A DNA stretch of 6,737 nt, taken from assembly GCA_024640925.1 (NCBI GenBank), contig JAHEEB010000116.1, forward strand, positions 1-6,737. The letters are read 5' to 3'. How positions within the stretch are numbered: position 1 is the stretch's first letter; every line of letters starts with the position of its first letter. The DNA comes from Bacteroidota bacterium (lineage in GTDB: Bacteria > Bacteroidota > Bacteroidia > Bacteroidales > UBA10428). Below are positions 6,681 to 6,737 of this stretch, piece after piece. Below the pieces are notes generated by a model. The model was not told the DNA's origin. It did not search any database and saw nothing but the letters and a program-made list of their open reading frames with translations. Both the position numbers and the translations under genes were made by a program.

Positions 6681-6715
6681 ATAATTAAAAAAAAATAATC
6701 AGAATAAGCAACTGA

Positions 6716-6737
6716 ATGAAAAAATCATATAAATATC
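6716..6737 (+). CDS. Possible start of a rightward gene (seven codons, cut by window edge)
   Basis: An ATG at 6716 opens a frame reading MKKSYKY to the window edge. A lysine-rich start after an A-rich, SD-less leader is typical of exported Bacteroidota proteins, and a rightward promoter candidate lies at 6434-6462. Seven codons are far too few to prove a gene, so this is only a pointer for whoever holds the adjoining sequence. Confidence 0.25.

Larger units (their letters stand above)
6431..6715. other. Intergenic region with regulatory-looking symmetry and no convincing gene
   Basis: This 285-bp AT-rich stretch separates the leftward 466-aa gene from a possible rightward gene at 6716. It contains the near-palindrome ACAAATACATTTGT (6450-6463), which carries -7-like boxes on both strands. 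It also holds a perfect hairpin at 6663-6680. The block TTCGAAAAAT at 6463-6472 recurs in inverted form (ATTTTTCGAA) at 6669-6678. The only ORF starting with ATG that I noted is 26 codons (6601-6681), too short and featureless to call. No tRNA or other structured RNA is recognised. Confidence 0.5.

Noticed and set aside
6601..6681. 26-codon ORF on the plus strand (starts MKYYTSFDL)
   Set aside because: It has no ribosome-binding site, no recognisable motif and no membrane segment, and its end overlaps the hairpin at 6663-6680. ORFs of this length are expected by chance.

Overview
This AT-rich window looks like a piece of a Bacteroidota chromosome. Three things suggest this. Promoter-like TAnnTTTG (-7) boxes occur upstream of genes, and clear Shine-Dalgarno sequences are absent. 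Two exported proteins have signal peptides that appear to end just before a Gln (the Cys-Gln junctions at residues 21/22 and 18/19). There is also a large lipoprotein glycoside hydrolase of family 2 (GH2) of a type common in gut and environmental Bacteroidales. Genus cannot be resolved from the sequence.

Layout, left to right. (1) 1-875, minus: the N-terminal 291 codons of a multi-pass glycosyltransferase of the PMT/ArnT-like GT39 superfamily, cut by the window edge. (2) 953-1972, plus, divergent from it: an exported, probably outer-membrane beta-rich protein of 339 aa with no recognised function. (3) 1978-4821, minus, meeting gene 2 tail to tail with a 5-bp gap: a 947-aa GH2 lipoprotein with both catalytic glutamates and an extra C-terminal domain. 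(4) 5030-6430, minus, 208 bp upstream of the GH2 gene: a 466-aa exported protein made of four degenerate beta modules followed by a likely C-terminal outer-membrane beta-barrel. A small hairpin plus T-run overlaps its stop codon. (5) 6431-6715: an intergenic region with back-to-back -7-like boxes and a perfect hairpin, followed by a possible start of a rightward gene at 6716 that runs off the window.

All four main products act at the cell envelope: inner-membrane sugar transfer, outer-membrane proteins and an envelope-anchored glycosidase. The arrangement (divergent, convergent, then terminator-separated) suggests mostly separate transcription units rather than one operon. No SusC/SusD pair, sensor or other polysaccharide-utilisation gene is visible, so the GH2 substrate cannot be inferred from neighbours. 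I saw no RNA gene, mobile element, CRISPR array or origin. I did not find a convincing undescribed multi-gene system. The most interesting items are the modular architecture of the 466-aa protein, the C-terminal domain of the GH2 enzyme, and the regulatory-looking 6431-6715 region.
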